Shown: positions 6,895 to 8,100 of the stretch, in pieces
How the letters are laid out: the number at the start of each line of letters is the position of its first letter
Numbering within the stretch: the first letter of the stretch is position 1
The notes under the pieces: model-generated
Told to the model about the DNA's origin: nothing
What the model saw: the letters and a program-made list of their open reading frames with translations, nothing else
Databases searched by the model: none
Program-made: the position numbers and the translations under genes
Source of the DNA: Bacteroidota bacterium
GTDB taxonomy: Bacteria; Bacteroidota; Bacteroidia; Flavobacteriales_F; PHOS-HE28
Reading direction: 5' to 3'
NCBI GenBank assembly: GCA_023430945.1
Contig: JAEYYE010000016.1
Location: 1-8,100, forward strand
DNA: 8,100 nucleotides

Positions 6895-8100
6895 TCCACG
6901 AACCTGTACATAAGGCTGAAGGTGAACTCACGGCCGTTCTGCATGAAGGGTGTACGTTCAGCAGCAGCGATGGATGGAAGCATACGTTCCACATCAAGGA
7001 TATTGTTGCATCCCAGATCGATCGAAAGGCGTTCCGATGCTTTCGGCCTGATCACCGAACCGGCATTGAGGATCGTCTCGGAGGCTGAGATGCCCGGCAC
7101 GGATCCTTCCATCGTACCGTTCATGATACTGCTGCGCCAGGTGCCGCCGGTCCGCAAGGTGAATGATCTTGTTGCCTGCCACGCCGCAACACCTGTGAAG
7201 CGTTGTTCCGGGAAGAACCTGGCTTGCGAACGCAGATCGGTCGCTTCCGGATCGGGAGGCGGCTCACCGGCCGGGCGGTTGATCCCAAAACCGGTGGACC
7301 AGGTGATCTTCCCGGTCTCGGCCGTGACGCGCAGATCGGCACCTTCGCGCGCGATCTCGCCTGATCGGTGGTACCTGTCAGATCCCTCAATGTCCGACAA
7401 TTCCCATGGTGTGGAGATGATCGTGCGAAATGGATGGATCGTGAACAGGGTGGCTTTTCCGAACGTCGCACCCAGTTCGCCTTCGTAGGTGGTCACATAT
7501 TCCGGTGCCGGATCGGAAGATGGGTCGAACGTGTTCAACATCATGAAGGTGGGCATACCGAACGCATTGGACCATGATAGTTTCGCGTGCAACCGCCCCA
7601 GCACCTTGGTGTACGCGATCCTGGGGCACATCGCACTGCCGAGCAGGTCATGCTGCTCCACTTTGTAACCGGCCGTGAGCGATCCGAATTTGCCGTTCAC
7701 GTTCAACTCGCCAAAGGCGCTGAGCGCTGTGAAGACCATCTGCCGATCGCCATTGATCGAAAGGACCGCAGCACTATCCTCCACCAGGAATTCCGATCGC
7801 TGCTGGTAGGCCCTAAGACCGATCCGCAGAGTGGACCATGCCGTTGGTCTGTAACCGATCATGGCCATGCCGGTGATCCGCTCATGTGTGGTATTGCGAA
7901 CGAGGATCGAACGATCCAGTGTATTGATCGCGTTGCCGGGCAATTGATCGGTATGGCTTAGCCGCCAATTGATCTCCAGACCTTTTTGCAGGATGATCCG
8001 CTGTCTCAGGCCTACGATAAGATCCCTTCTTTGAACGTCATGATCGGCGAACATCAGTTCCTGTTCATCGTTCATGATCATCATGAACGCCTTCAATGTG
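6891..8100 (-). CDS. TonB-dependent outer-membrane receptor, C-terminal beta-barrel (5' end beyond the right edge)
   Basis: The frame is open to the window edge. The only candidate start there, TTG at 8096, is almost certainly an internal Leu, so about 400 C-terminal residues are visible. They alternate in amphipathic beta-strands typical of a 22-strand TonB receptor barrel. Two family landmarks are present: the SNAFGMPTFMML...PAPEYVTTYEGELG stretch (the 'GFR.P.F.EL ... PE....YE.G' pattern, about 7470-7575) and the closing segment NNILDVERMLPS followed by FTFSLMYRF. The plug domain, TonB box and signal peptide would lie outside the window, so the substrate cannot be told. The chain ends in RFVE rather than a bare aromatic residue, two residues past the usual C-terminal Phe of barrel proteins; the extra codons run into the overlap with the phosphatase gene. 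The receptor could import a ligand or act as an outer-membrane sensor for the downstream module; the sequence does not decide this. Confidence 0.88.
   Translation of the reverse strand, partial: TLKAFMMIMNDEQELMFADHDVQRRDLIVGLRQRIILQKGLEINWRLSHTDQLPGNAINTLDRSILVRNTTHERITGMAMIGYRPTAWSTLRIGLRAYQQRSEFLVEDSAAVLSINGDRQMVFTALSAFGELNVNGKFGSLTAGYKVEQHDLLGSAMCPRIAYTKVLGRLHAKLSWSNAFGMPTFMMLNTFDPSSDPAPEYVTTYEGELGATFGKATLFTIHPFRTIISTPWELSDIEGSDRYHRSGEIAREGADLRVTAETGKITWSTGFGINRPAGEPPPDPEATDLRSQARFFPEQRFTGVAAWQATRSFTLRTGGTWRSSIMNGTMEGSVPGISASETILNAGSVIRPKASERLSIDLGCNNILDVERMLPSIAAAERTPFMQNGREFTFSLMYRFVE

Noticed and set aside
6922..7488. Long plus-strand frame (188 codons) opposite the receptor gene
   Set aside because: It is antisense to conserved barrel strands with no domain features, so it is a shadow frame.

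Overview
The window reads as a piece of a Bacteroidota chromosome, most likely a Flavobacteriales-type lineage of fairly high G+C (mid-50s % by eye). Three things point there: a secreted HYR-repeat protein ending in a gliding-motility-type (CHU_C, type B) sorting domain used by the type IX secretion system (T9SS); a TPR/coiled-coil/SpoIIE phosphatase of the architecture common in this phylum; and a TonB-dependent receptor barrel. No rRNA, tRNA, insertion sequence, phage gene or CRISPR array was seen.

All genes are on the minus strand, so transcription runs from high to low coordinates. In that order: (1) the C-terminal barrel of a TonB-dependent outer-membrane receptor, cut by the right edge (6891-8100); (2) an 848-residue signal-peptide/TPR/coiled-coil/one-TM/SpoIIE phosphatase (4348-6894); (3) a 199-base gap; (4) a SiaC-family (DUF1987) phosphoprotein (3750-4148, or 3750-4226 from a GTG); (5) a 1232-residue T9SS cargo with eleven HYR-like repeats (55-3753); (6) the first 19 codons of another exported protein, cut by the left edge (1-58). 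Three of the four junctions are 4-base ATGA stop/start overlaps (6891-6894, 3750-3753, 55-58), which argues for one co-transcribed, translationally coupled unit with a possible break only in the gap.

The main point of interest is the combination. SpoIIE phosphatase plus SiaC is the dephosphorylation half of a partner-switching module known from Pseudomonas SiaABCD. Here it sits between an outer-membrane receptor and a large T9SS surface or secreted protein, with no SiaB-like kinase and no diguanylate cyclase in the window. A reasonable inference is a signalling cassette tied to a cell-surface or adhesion function, but only the domain identities and gene order are visible; the signal, the kinase and the output are not.
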